A stretch of 64,000 nt of DNA from Halorussus caseinilyticus (GTDB taxonomy: Archaea > Halobacteriota > Halobacteria > Halobacteriales > Haladaptataceae), in the NCBI RefSeq assembly GCF_029338395.1, contig NZ_CP119809.1, positions 2,666,001-2,730,000 on the forward strand. The letters run 5' to 3'. A program made the position numbers and the translations under genes. This document shows, one piece after another, positions 7,397 to 15,262 of the stretch; position 1 is the first letter of the stretch, and every line of letters starts with the position of its first letter. The notes below the pieces were generated by a model, which had not been told where the DNA came from, did no database searches, and worked only from the letters and a program-made list of their open reading frames with translations.

Positions 7397-8488
7397 CTAC
7401 AGTTCGAGCGGACCCACTGAAGTCTTTGCCTCCGCGTGCTCGGCGACGCGTTCGGGCACGTCGCCGCCCTCCGTGACGACTGCGGGGTTCTTCGGGATGA
7501 GACCCTTGTCCTTCAGAACCTGTCTGCCGGGGTCGGTAGTCATGTACTCGACCCACTGCGCGCCCCGGACAGGGGCCTCGGCCACGCTCGGGACCGTGAC
7601 GCCGTAGGCGATTGGCGCACCCGTGAACGTTCCGGCGCTCGTCTCGACTTTCGCCTTGGCGTAGTGTTTGGCGTACTTCGTGGTGAGTTTCGAGAGGTCC
7701 ACGTGGGGTTGAAGGTCCACGTAGGGCAGGCCCGACTGGGAGGCGATAGAGCGGTAGTAGAGCGCGTAGTCGAGTTTGCCCGACTTGAGTTGGCCCTCCA
7801 GTTTGGTCTCGGTGCCGGTCGGAATCGTCATGTTGTCCCGAATCTTCTGGAACGTCGATTCGTCGTAGAGTCGCTCGCCCTCGAACTGCTCTTTGCCCAA
7901 CTGCATCGCCATGACCGCCCGGTAGCCGCCGGGGTCGATTGCGGGGTCGCTGTGGCCGACGGTCACGTCGTCTCGGGAGAGGACTTCCCACCAGTTGTCG
8001 GGACCGATTTCGTCCGCGCCGGGCGAGTCCTCGCGGTACTGGAGCGACATCGCGTTGGTGGCGAAGATGGCGTACCAACTGCCGTACTCCGGAACCACGC
8101 GGTCACGGATGAGTCGGAAGTCCGAGACGCCCAGCACGTCGGCTTTCCGGCCCTGCGTCGTGATTTTCTTGGTGGAGGCGACCGACCCCTTGGCCTCCCG
8201 TTCGACCGACACGCCGTACTTCTCCTCGAACTTCGGTTCGGCCGCACCGAACGGCGGCGCGAGGCTTCCGGCGTGGAAGATGGTCATCGAGTCGGCGGCG
8301 GCCGTCGGGGTGTCGTCGGCCTCCTCGGTGGCCGTCTCCCCGTCGGTCGTGGTCCCGTCGTCGGTCGTCGCTCCACCTTCGGTCGTCGTCTCGTCGGACG
8401 ATTGGCCGCCGGTACAGCCAGCCAGTCCCGCGATTCCGAGCGCACCAGTAACGCGGAGGAACTGCCGTCGAGAGCGTTGTTCCCTCAT
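7397..8488 (-). CDS. wtpA: Tungstate/molybdate-binding lipoprotein
   Basis: A 363-residue precursor. A twin-arginine leader (SRRQFLRVTG) is followed by a lipobox LAGC, so it is a Tat-exported, lipid-anchored protein. A Thr/Glu/Asp linker of about 40 residues precedes the binding domain, which opens MTIFHAGSLAPPF, the oxyanion-binding strand-loop typical of ModA/WtpA. Other family features are KGSVASTKKIT and DYALYYRS. It captures the oxyanion outside the membrane and delivers it to WtpB. The ATG at 8488 gives the short basic start MREQRSRR. It is the first gene of wtpABC and faces the regulator gene across 66 bases. Confidence 0.9.
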   Translation of the reverse strand: MREQRSRRQFLRVTGALGIAGLAGCTGGQSSDETTTEGGATTDDGTTTDGETATEEADDTPTAAADSMTIFHAGSLAPPFGAAEPKFEEKYGVSVEREAKGSVASTKKITTQGRKADVLGVSDFRLIRDRVVPEYGSWYAIFATNAMSLQYREDSPGADEIGPDNWWEVLSRDDVTVGHSDPAIDPGGYRAVMAMQLGKEQFEGERLYDESTFQKIRDNMTIPTGTETKLEGQLKSGKLDYALYYRSIASQSGLPYVDLQPHVDLSKLTTKYAKHYAKAKVETSAGTFTGAPIAYGVTVPSVAEAPVRGAQWVEYMTTDPGRQVLKDKGLIPKNPAVVTEGGDVPERVAEHAEAKTSVGPLEL

Positions 8489-8554
8489 AGATACAACCCT
8501 CGTTCTACCGCGCGAGACATAACGGTTTTGCTCCCCGCGCCCGTCTCCGTCGGT

Positions 8555-9244
8555 ATGGACGCCGGATTCGAGGCCCACCTCCGGGCCGACGGGACGGAGT
8601 TCGACGCCGACGACGCCGAACTCCTCCGGGCGGTGGACGAGGCGGGGTCGCTCAACCGGGCCGCAGACGCTCTCGGGCGGTCGTACTCCCGCGCTCACCA
8701 GCGACTCACGGCGCTCGAAGACGCCTTGGGTCCGCTGGTGGTCCGTCAGCGCGGCGGGTCGGGCGGCGGCGGGTCCGAACTCACCGACGAGGCCCGCGAC
8801 CTGTTGGCCCGGTTCGAGCGCCTCCGCGCGGAGTTCACCGGTACCGCGGAGGTCGAGGAGACGGTCCTGTCGGGCGAAGTCGTGGCCCGCGAGGGGGAAC
8901 TGGCGACGGTCGAAACCGACGCCGGGCGGGTGCGTGCGCTCGCTCCCGCCGCCGACGCCGAGGAGGTGCAGGTCGCACTCCGGGCCGACGCGGTGACGCT
9001 CAACGCGCCCGACGACGCGCCGCCCGCGGAGGCCACCAGCGCCCGGAATCGCTTCGACGGCGAAGTCGCGGCCATCGACGCCGGGGAGCAGGTCGCGCGC
9101 GTCCTCGTGAACGTGGGCGCGGACGCGCCGCTGGCGGCGCTGGTCACGATGTCGAGCGTCGAGAAACTGGGATTGGGCGAGGGGTCGCCGGTCGTCGCGT
9201 CGTTCAAGGCGACCGCGACACGGGCGAGTCCGCGCGATGTGTGA
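8555..9244 (+). CDS. ModE-type molybdate/tungstate-responsive regulator
   Basis: A 229-residue protein. Residues about 18-90 form a LysR/ModE-like winged helix (LLRAVDEAGSLNRAADALGRSYSRAHQRL, with recognition helix SYSRAHQ). Residues about 100-155 and 165-225 are two TOBE/MopI-like oxyanion-binding modules (for example LSGEVVAREGELATVETD and FDGEVAAIDAGEQVARVLVNV). In bacterial ModE the same layout senses molybdate and represses uptake genes. Its position, divergent from wtpABC with only 66 bases between the starts, fits control of that operon and of itself. Confidence in the family is high; the ligand is inferred. Confidence 0.85.
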   Translation: MDAGFEAHLRADGTEFDADDAELLRAVDEAGSLNRAADALGRSYSRAHQRLTALEDALGPLVVRQRGGSGGGGSELTDEARDLLARFERLRAEFTGTAEVEETVLSGEVVAREGELATVETDAGRVRALAPAADAEEVQVALRADAVTLNAPDDAPPAEATSARNRFDGEVAAIDAGEQVARVLVNVGADAPLAALVTMSSVEKLGLGEGSPVVASFKATATRASPRDV

Positions 9245-9311
9245 CCGGCGACCGGCGCGGAAGTGTGACCGGCGACCGGCGCAGTGACGTGTCGCCAACG
9301 GGTAGTCCGGT

Positions 9312-9343
9312 GATGCGTCTGCGGACTCGTCCGCAGACGCATC
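9312..9343. terminator. Perfect 14-bp hairpin
   Basis: GATGCGTCTGCGGA and its exact complement are separated by a CTCG loop. The hairpin lies between the convergent ends of the ModE-type regulator (+) and the flavin-type protein (-). It may serve as a bidirectional 3' end signal, although there is no U-run. A doubled TGTGACCGGCGACCGGCGC segment precedes it at about 9240-9281. Confidence 0.5.
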
Positions 9344-9358
9344 GGTCCCGCCGGGGAG

Positions 9359-9793
9359 TCAACTAACTAAGTCGCCGAACTTGCGCCCGGAAATCTCGTC
9401 GGGTCGTAGCCGGTAGAAGTCGAACGAGAGTTCGTCTACCGACTTCTCGACGGAGACGTTGAGCATGGGAACGTCGCAGTTTTCGGCGAACACGCTGGAC
9501 GCCCGACTGGTCTCCTCGTCGGGGACGGGAACGAGTCGGCCGCGAGCGATAACGCTGAACGCCGGGTTGTCGTCCGTGAACGTGGTGAACGTGGCTACGT
9601 CGGTGGTCTCGACGAACGACATCTTGTCGCTGGCGTCGGCGTGGACGAACTGGAAGTACAGGTCGTCGCCGTCGTAGCCGAACGATTCGGGGAACGCGTA
9701 GGTTTCTCTCCCGTCGGTCAGCGAGAGGGTTCCGGAGTTACAGTCGCGGAGAAACGAGTTAACCTCGTCGTCGCACATCAGCGCGGCATCCAT
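9359..9793 (-). CDS. Pyridoxamine 5'-phosphate oxidase-like flavin-binding protein
   Basis: A 144-residue split-barrel protein of the PNPOx-like/flavin-nucleotide-binding family. It has the typical order: N-terminal helix (DDEVNSFLRDCNSGTLSL), a first strand with GRETYAFP, a DDLYFQFVHADASDKMSF strand pair, and a central VIARGRLVPVPDEE strand. Such proteins bind FMN or F420 and reduce or bind small molecules; the substrate is unknown. A TATA-like TGTTTAATAGC lies about 28 bases before the ATG at 9793, which fits a leaderless transcript. It is monocistronic. Confidence 0.75.
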   Translation of the reverse strand: MDAALMCDDEVNSFLRDCNSGTLSLTDGRETYAFPESFGYDGDDLYFQFVHADASDKMSFVETTDVATFTTFTDDNPAFSVIARGRLVPVPDEETSRASSVFAENCDVPMLNVSVEKSVDELSFDFYRLRPDEISGRKFGDLVS

Positions 9794-10103
9794 GGTATTA
9801 AATATTAAGTTTTTGCTATTAAACAGTTGTCATCGCGAGGGAACGCGACGGTCGGTGTGTCGGGGCGGAGCGCGCCGTCCGAACCAACCGCACGCGTACG
9901 GAATCCGGAAATATATACAATTCTTAAAGCAAGCCAAAGAAGGTGAAGAGAAATATAAACATGTCCGTCGAGCCGAGCGTCCATCGCAGGGCAGACACGG
10001 CGGTCGGTACAGTAACCCATCGATGCCGCAAGCGCACCCTACTGTCGGCGTGGACGGGGTTTGTCGCCACATACTGAAGCTAACTCGGGGGTAAATCGGT
10101 GAC
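9794..10103. other. Gene-free divergent promoter region
   Basis: This stretch of 310 bases separates two divergent genes. It is AT-rich near 9794-9830, where the promoter of the flavin-type gene lies, and again near 9900-9965 (GGAAATATATACAATTC). Short open frames cross it, but their composition is unlike real haloarchaeal proteins, so I call no gene. Confidence 0.5.
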
Positions 10104-11303
10104 ATGTCGCTGACTAACGACGACCCGCCGTCGGTCCTCGTGCCGACGGGTGTCGCGCCGTACAGTTACCCCTGTCTGCGGTCGCTGGGTCGCCGGGGCG
10201 TCCACACCGTCGCGGCGTCCGAACACGACCACGTTGCCGTGTTCGGGTCGCGGTTCTGCGACGAAACCGCCTCGCTCCCGTCGCCGGACGACGACCTGCT
10301 GGCCTACAAGGACGCGCTCGTGGACCTCGCCGCGCGCGAGGACGTGCGGACCGTGATTCCCGTCCGGGAGTACGACGCCTACCTGCTCTCGAAGTACCGC
10401 GACGAGTTCGCCGCCCACGTCTCGGTCGAAGTCCCGCCAATCGAGACGTTAGAACGGGTCCACGACCGGGTGAAACTCGCCGAGACCGCCGAGTCCGCGG
10501 GCGTGCCGGTGCCCGAGACCCGTCCCTTCGACGCGGTGGACGACTGGACCGGCGAGCGCATCGTCAAGTCCCGGTACAACCTGCTCGCCGACGAGTACGT
10601 GGACACTCACGGACCGAGCGAGGCCGAGGAGGTCAACAACGTCACCCACGTCCGACCGGGCGAGGAACCCGACCGCGAGACGATGCTGGCCGAGATGAGA
10701 CACGACCCCATCGTGCAGGAGTTCGTCCCCACCAGCGACGAGTACATGTTCGCGGCGCTGTACGACAGCGGCGAACCGGTCGCCACGTTCCAGCACCGCC
10801 AGATTCGGGGCAACTCCTACACCGGGGGCGGCGGAGTCTACCGGGAATCGACCTACGACCCGGACCTCGAAAAGGCGGCCCGCGACCTGCTCGGCGAACT
10901 CGACTGGCACGGACTGGCCTGCATCGAGTACATGGAACACGCCGAGACGGGCGAGTTCTTCCTGACCGAAATCAACCCCCGGATGTGGCAGTCGCTCCCC
11001 TCGACGGTGCAGGCGGGCGCGGACTTCCCGCACTACTACTGGTTGCAGTCGCAGGGACGACGGGACGACATCGACCCCGACTTCGAACTCGGCGTCGGGA
11101 GTCACCTGCTCTACGGCGAATTCGGCTACCTCGTGAGCGTCCTCCGGGACGAATCGCCGTTCGTAGAGCGACCGACCCTCGGGAAGACCGCTTGGGAAAT
11201 CGGCGAGTCGGTCGTCCGGCAACCCCGCTTCGACTTCCTGCGGTTGGACGACCCCCGGCCGTTCGTGAGTGGCGTGGTCCAGACGCTCTCGAAGAGCGAG
11301 TGA
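10104..11303 (+). CDS. ATP-grasp carboxylate-amine ligase
   Basis: A 399-residue protein. The N-terminal third is a preATP-grasp Rossmann-like domain (PPSVLVPTGVAPYSYPCLRS). The central and C-terminal parts are ATP-grasp. Visible features include the ATP-binding lysine region ERIVKSRYN, the strand PIVQEFVP, a glycine-rich loop NSYTGGGGVYRES, and the metal-binding FFLTEINPRMW, whose E and N ligate magnesium. The family joins a carboxylate to an amine with ATP hydrolysis; haloarchaeal members are often near surface or cofactor genes, but the substrate is unknown. Element A copy 2 begins soon after its stop. Confidence 0.82.
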   Translation: MSLTNDDPPSVLVPTGVAPYSYPCLRSLGRRGVHTVAASEHDHVAVFGSRFCDETASLPSPDDDLLAYKDALVDLAAREDVRTVIPVREYDAYLLSKYRDEFAAHVSVEVPPIETLERVHDRVKLAETAESAGVPVPETRPFDAVDDWTGERIVKSRYNLLADEYVDTHGPSEAEEVNNVTHVRPGEEPDRETMLAEMRHDPIVQEFVPTSDEYMFAALYDSGEPVATFQHRQIRGNSYTGGGGVYRESTYDPDLEKAARDLLGELDWHGLACIEYMEHAETGEFFLTEINPRMWQSLPSTVQAGADFPHYYWLQSQGRRDDIDPDFELGVGSHLLYGEFGYLVSVLRDESPFVERPTLGKTAWEIGESVVRQPRFDFLRLDDPRPFVSGVVQTLSKSE

Positions 11304-11436
11304 GGCGGCTTCTCGGAGTGTTTCGTCTCTCGCAGTTGCCGTGGTGGTCGGAGTCGTCGGTGTTGAAGTTGCTGTTTCCGCGGTTCCTGCGGTCTCTGTC
11401 GTCGTGGTTGCTGTTTTTGTCGTTGCGGTCTCTGTC

Positions 11437-11490
11437 GTCGGAGTCGGAGTCGGAGTCGGAGTCGGAGTCGGAGTCGGAGTCGGAGTCGGA
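11437..11490. repeat. (GTCGGA)9 microsatellite beside element A copy 2
   Basis: Nine perfect GTCGGA hexamers follow a degenerate block (about 11336-11436) that shares GTTGCGGTCTCTGTCGTCGG with the array at 2448-2656. Both arrays end 12-16 bases before an element A copy, on the same side and in the same orientation, so the array and the element moved or were copied as one unit. Confidence 0.9.
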
Positions 11491-11502
11491 GAGAACGCCC
11501 AG

Positions 11503-11619
11503 AAAGCCCCCGCCCGCTCGCGGTCGCTCTGCGGGATATTCTCGCGCCTCGCTCCGCTCGGCGCGTCGAATAGTGGCCCGCAGAGACGACCACGGTAAAC
11601 GCGAGCGGGCGGCCCCTTT
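11503..11619. repeat. Dispersed structured element A, copy 2
   Basis: This 117-base copy has the same outer arms as copy 1. The inner stem is changed on both sides (CTCTGCGGG with CCCGCAGAG, TATTC with GAATA), and the tip forms CGCGCC/GGCGCG. The 3' side hairpin is absent (GGTAAACG instead). The tail carries a 26-base unit in tandem at 11644-11669 and 11670-11695. The gene-free stretch 11304-11816 is fully taken up by this unit. Confidence 0.8.
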
Positions 11620-11816
11620 CGTCCACCCAGACTGGCGGTTGGGCCGCCGGGCGTTCGCGGTGGTCTGGTCCGCCGGGCGTTCGCGGTGGTCTGGTTCCCC
11701 GAGCGTTCGCTGGCGGTTCGTTGCACCGAGCGCAGTCCCGTGGTTCGGTCGGCCGAGCGTCCGCCGTGACCGTTCGGTCCCGCCGCTCTCTGCTCACCTC
11801 GAAAATCCGCTTCGGC

Positions 11817-12683
11817 CTACGGCGTGGCGTCTTCGACCAGTTCGGCGATTTCCGCGCGCACGTCGTCGCCGACCTCCCGGTGGGGACTGCGCGGATACCC
11901 CGCCGAGACGCCTCGCTCGGCCATCGCCGCCTTCGCGCCCGGCACGCCGTGCTTCGAGGTGACGGCCCGGTTGAGTTCAACCAGTTCGGCGTTGAGTCGC
12001 CGGGCCGCGGCGTCCTCGCCCGCCTGATGGAGTTTGAAAATCTCGCTGGCGCGCTCGGGCGCGACGTTCGCCAGTCCGAGAATCCCGCCGTCGGCACCCG
12101 ATTCGAGCGCGTGGGCGTAGACGCTCCCGCTCCCGACGAAGAGGTCGAACTCCGCGTCCTCGGTCAGTCTGCGCTCGCGCTGGAGCGTCTCCACGTCGCC
12201 GCTCGAATCCTTCATCCCGGCCACGTTGTCGTGGTCGGCGAGTCGGCCGGCCACCTCCGGCGACAGTTGGACGCCGGTGTACGCCGGGACGCTGTAGAGG
12301 TAGACCGGAATCGGACTCCTGTCAGCCACCTCGCGGTAGTAGTCCTCCAGCGCCTCGCCGTCGTGGTGGTAGTAGAACGGCGTCACCACCAGCGCGGCGT
12401 CCGCGCCCGCCTCGTCCGCGAGGTCGGTCTGACGGAGCGTCTCTCTCAGTCCGGGGTGGCCGGTGCCCGCGACGATTGGCAGGTCGGTCTCGTCGGCGAC
12501 CACTTCGACCACGCGAGCGCGCTCCTCGACGCCCATCAGTTCGGCCTCGCTGTTCGACCCGCAGGGAACGATGAAGTCCACGCCGCCGTCTTCGACCCAG
12601 TTGACGAGTTCGCCGAGTCGTTCGGCGTCGAGTTCTCCGTCCTCGTCGAAGGGCGTAATCAGCGGCACGCCGGTTCCGTACAT
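11817..12683 (-). CDS. DapA/KDG-aldolase family lyase
   Basis: A 288-residue TIM-barrel protein of the dihydrodipicolinate synthase/N-acetylneuraminate lyase family. It shows GVPLITPF at the N-terminus, a phosphate/carboxylate loop CGSNSEAELM (canonical GTTGE region), the barrel strand VVTPFYYHH, the catalytic tyrosine in VYLYSVPAYTG, and the Schiff-base lysine in VAGMKDSSGD. It condenses or splits a 2-oxo acid; in haloarchaea such proteins act in sugar-acid or amino-acid pathways, and the substrate is not clear. The ATG at 12683 fits the family's N-terminus; in-frame starts at 12746 and 12749 would add about 21 residues. Confidence 0.82.
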   Translation of the reverse strand: MYGTGVPLITPFDEDGELDAERLGELVNWVEDGGVDFIVPCGSNSEAELMGVEERARVVEVVADETDLPIVAGTGHPGLRETLRQTDLADEAGADAALVVTPFYYHHDGEALEDYYREVADRSPIPVYLYSVPAYTGVQLSPEVAGRLADHDNVAGMKDSSGDVETLQRERRLTEDAEFDLFVGSGSVYAHALESGADGGILGLANVAPERASEIFKLHQAGEDAAARRLNAELVELNRAVTSKHGVPGAKAAMAERGVSAGYPRSPHREVGDDVRAEIAELVEDATP

Positions 12684-13344
12684 ACCTCCCGTCTCGCTCC
12701 GCCCGACCTTGAAGGTGGGCGACTCGGCAACTTCGAGGTCGGTCATCACGGTCCGGCGGCCGCCACGACTTCGACCGACTATCGCCCCGAAATCGCAGGA
12801 CGATACCGCAGTCCGGCGGCGCGACGGTCGGCATCGTCTGACGTACTTTTAAGTAGGTCCCGTTCACACCCCCGACTGGGCGCGCATCGACGGCCTCTCT
12901 TCCCCCATCCTCCCACACCGCGCGCCCGGCACACCACCACACCCTCTCCCACTCCCCTTTCGATGCTTCCTCGATAGGTCGTCGACGAGTAACCGCGTGC
13001 TACGCGGGTATAAGCGGCGTTTGACCGGGTGTAGGTGGACGAAGCGCCCACCTACGCGCCCGACAGACGGCACATAACAAAGTCCGAACCCGCCAAAGAA
13101 GAGAATGCGCCCGACGGCTCGGGCGCGAAGCGTGCAGCAGTCTCCCGGTCGGCATCCCGACGACGCCGGAGGCTCTGGCGGCGAGTTGGCTTCTCGCCAC
13201 AGTGTCACCAATCCTCCCACGAAAGTTCTCGTCTCGGGGTGCCAACCACTGACCCCGCGCTATCCACTGCCCTCCAGCCGATTTTTCGGGAGCTTGTACC
13301 CCACAGCGCCGAGTGTCGAGTGACGAGGTTCGAGCGACGATTGC
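12684..13344. other. Gene-free region, about 660 bases
   Basis: Between the aldolase and the TrkA-type gene I see no convincing coding frame. A TATA-like CTTAAAAGT (reverse strand, near 12845-12854) may start the aldolase transcript with a long leader. A pyrimidine-rich run at 12890-12960 (CCACCACACCCTCTCCCACT) faintly resembles part of element B, but the match is too weak to call. Confidence 0.4.
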
Positions 13345-14019
13345 TTACTCGGCCGTCTCCGCCGCCTCGCCTTGGAGACGCTGGCGCACGTCCGTCACGG
13401 CCATCTGGTCGGCGATGACCGCGAGTTGGTCGCCGCCCTCGATAGTCGTGTTCGGGAGCGGAATCGTCATGCGCTCACGCGCCCGGCCGTGGGCGTAGAT
13501 GCGCGCGTCCTCCGGCAGTTCGACCGCGCTGACCTGCTGGCCGACGACCGGCGACCCGTCGGGAACGACCACCGTGGTCAACTGGAGTTCCGCGGTCAGG
13601 TCCGCGATGACGTTGAAGTTTCCGCCGAGCAGTGCGGTCTTGGCACCCGCCGCGCCGAGACGCTCGGGGTAGACCACCTCGTCCACGTCGTCGGCGAACT
13701 TGTGGTAGATGTCCTCGCGGTAGTCCTCGTCGATTCGCAGGACGGTCCGACACCCGTAGTGTTTGCCAATCATGCACGCGGCGAAGTTGACGTTCAGGTC
13801 GCCGGTCAACCCCCCGACGGCATCGGCGGTTTCGAGGTCGGTCTGTTCGAGTATCTCCTCGCTGGCCCCGTCGCCTTCGATGACTACGAACCCCTCCTTT
13901 CGGCCGTGTTCGGCCTTGTCGGTGTCGTCCTCTACGAGCGTCACCTCGTGGCCTTCCTCCTGCAGGATGCGGGCGGTGCGCAGGCCGACTCTGCCTGCAC
14001 CAACGATAACAAACCTCAT
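13345..14019 (-). CDS. TrkA-type potassium channel regulatory protein
   Basis: A 224-residue cytosolic protein. Residues 1-125 are a TrkA-N/RCK Rossmann domain with the dinucleotide motif VGAGRVG, the acidic end of strand 2 (LVEDDTD), and EGDGASEEIL. Residues about 140-215 are TrkA-C (LTTVVVPDGSPVVGQQVS to GGDQLAVIA). The protein binds NAD(H) or ATP and gates a Trk/Ktr-type potassium transporter, important for salt-in osmoadaptation. No membrane subunit lies beside it. The ATG at 14019 is fixed by the RFVIVGAG motif right after it. A second TrkA-N/C pair is fused to the antiporter at 41655-43523. Confidence 0.85.
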   Translation of the reverse strand: MRFVIVGAGRVGLRTARILQEEGHEVTLVEDDTDKAEHGRKEGFVVIEGDGASEEILEQTDLETADAVGGLTGDLNVNFAACMIGKHYGCRTVLRIDEDYREDIYHKFADDVDEVVYPERLGAAGAKTALLGGNFNVIADLTAELQLTTVVVPDGSPVVGQQVSAVELPEDARIYAHGRARERMTIPLPNTTIEGGDQLAVIADQMAVTDVRQRLQGEAAETAE

Positions 14020-14083
14020 GCACCTACGTACTCCGAGAAGGGACAAAAGGGTTCGCGTCGAATCGGTCGGAGATTGCGACAGG

Positions 14084-14443
14084 TCAGTTCGAGACGGCTC
14101 CGTCGAGTAGGTCGGCCACCGTCTCGCGGACGACTTCGACCCCGGCGAGCGGTTTGGTGAGGTAGGTGTCACAGTCGAGGTTGCCGGACGGTTCGTCGGC
14201 CGAGACGATGGCGACCGGACAGTCGTACTCCCCGTCTCGAATCTCCGCGAGAAGTTCGTCGCCGGAAGCGTCGGGCAGGCGGCGGTCGAGCAGTATCGCG
14301 TCCACGTCGTCGTGGAACGACTCTCGGGCCTCTTCGCCGGTGTAGGCCGTCAGCACCTCGTACTCTTCGGGGAGCGCACGAGCGAAACCGTCCGCAAGCG
14401 GGCGATTGTCGTCTACAATCAGTACGGTCGGTGGTTTGCTCAT
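14084..14443 (-). CDS. Stand-alone response regulator receiver
   Basis: A 119-residue single CheY-like receiver. VLIVDDN carries the acidic pair, AILLDRRLPD the phospho-acceptor aspartate, VAIVSAD the conserved Ser/Thr position, and YLTKPL the lysine. No output domain follows, so it acts by protein contact or phosphorelay. No histidine kinase gene lies nearby. The ATG at 14443 is chosen because the alternative at 14464 adds only seven residues before the first strand. Confidence 0.85.
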   Translation of the reverse strand: MSKPPTVLIVDDNRPLADGFARALPEEYEVLTAYTGEEARESFHDDVDAILLDRRLPDASGDELLAEIRDGEYDCPVAIVSADEPSGNLDCDTYLTKPLAGVEVVRETVADLLDGAVSN

Positions 14444-14607
14444 AGGGATTTCGATAGGCACCACGTGTCCTCACCCCTCTATGAGAGACCAATCTATAAC
14501 CATGGTACGGTTCGTTGCACACTGTTGCAGTTCGTTCCGCTCGCCTCGGCCGCTTTTCGGGACTGAAGTCGAACGTCTTATGTTCGTATCAGGATGAATT
14601 CCATTCG

Positions 14608-14985
14608 ATGGTCCGCGACCCGCTCGGGACCGAGGACTCACCCGAACTCCAGTCCGTCCTCGACGCCTTGGACGACCCCGATTGCAGGCGAATCGTCCGC
14701 CAACTCGACGAACCCATGACAGCGAGTGAAATTTCCACCCAGTGTGACATCCCGACATCGACTACGTATCGGAAGCTAGAGCGACTCACCGACGCCTCGA
14801 TTCTGACCGAGAAGACCGCCATCCGGACCGACGGCCACCACACCTCGGAGTACACCCTCGCGTTCGAGGAGGTCAAGGTGTTCTTGGACGAGAAGCGCCA
14901 GTTCGAGGTGACGATTTCCCGGCCCACCCAGTCTGCCGAAGAACAACTCGCGGGTCTCTGGGCCGAGGTCCGCAAGGAGACCTGA
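14608..14985 (+). CDS. Winged-helix transcriptional regulator
   Basis: A 125-residue haloarchaeal winged-helix protein. The first helix lies in SVLDALDDPDCRRIVRQL. The helix-turn-helix is MTASEISTQCDIPTSTTYRKLERL, and the wing is DGHHTSEYTLAFEEVKVF. The layout is that of ArsR/MarR-like archaeal regulators that often sit next to a small membrane protein, as here: the downstream gene begins one base after its stop. The pair probably forms an operon in which the regulator reports on or controls the membrane partner. Confidence 0.8.
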   Translation: MVRDPLGTEDSPELQSVLDALDDPDCRRIVRQLDEPMTASEISTQCDIPTSTTYRKLERLTDASILTEKTAIRTDGHHTSEYTLAFEEVKVFLDEKRQFEVTISRPTQSAEEQLAGLWAEVRKET

Positions 14986-14986
14986 G

Positions 14987-15262
14987 ATGGTTCACGTCAC
15001 CTCTACCGTCGTCGCGCTCAAGACGATAACGCTGGTACTGGGCGGTCTCATCACCTACTTCGCGTTCAAGGCGTACCGCCGGACCGACGCCGCCGCGCTC
15101 AGGGCGCTGGCGCTCGGGTTCGGCACCGTCACGCTCGGGTCGCTTCTCGCGGGCGTCGTGGACCGCCTGCTCGACACCGCCGGAACGTCGGCGCTCGTCG
15201 TGGAGAGCGCGCTGACCGCGGTCGGGTTCGCAATCATCCTCTACTCGCTGTACGCCGAGTAA
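14987..15262 (+). CDS. Small three-helix membrane protein (DUF7521-like)
   Basis: A 91-residue protein with hydrophobic segments at about residues 8-27, 37-60 and 66-88, joined by short loops ([22 protein letters not shown]). It starts one base after the regulator's stop, so translation is coupled. Small proteins of this size paired with a winged-helix regulator are common in haloarchaea; I recall the DUF7521 label but no function. The TnpB element is inserted within a few bases of its stop codon, so its reading frame seems complete. Confidence 0.7.
   Translation: MVHVTSTVVALKTITLVLGGLITYFAFKAYRRTDAAALRALALGFGTVTLGSLLAGVVDRLLDTAGTSALVVESALTAVGFAIILYSLYAE

Noticed and set aside
9792-10094. 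Short frame with YIQFLKQAKEGEEKYKHV
   Set aside because: The patch is AT-rich promoter DNA between divergent genes, and the rest of the frame is Arg/Pro-rich and not protein-like.
12880-12965. Possible further copy of element B
   Set aside because: Only a C/A-rich run similar to CCACACCCTCCCC is shared; the conserved head and hairpins are missing.
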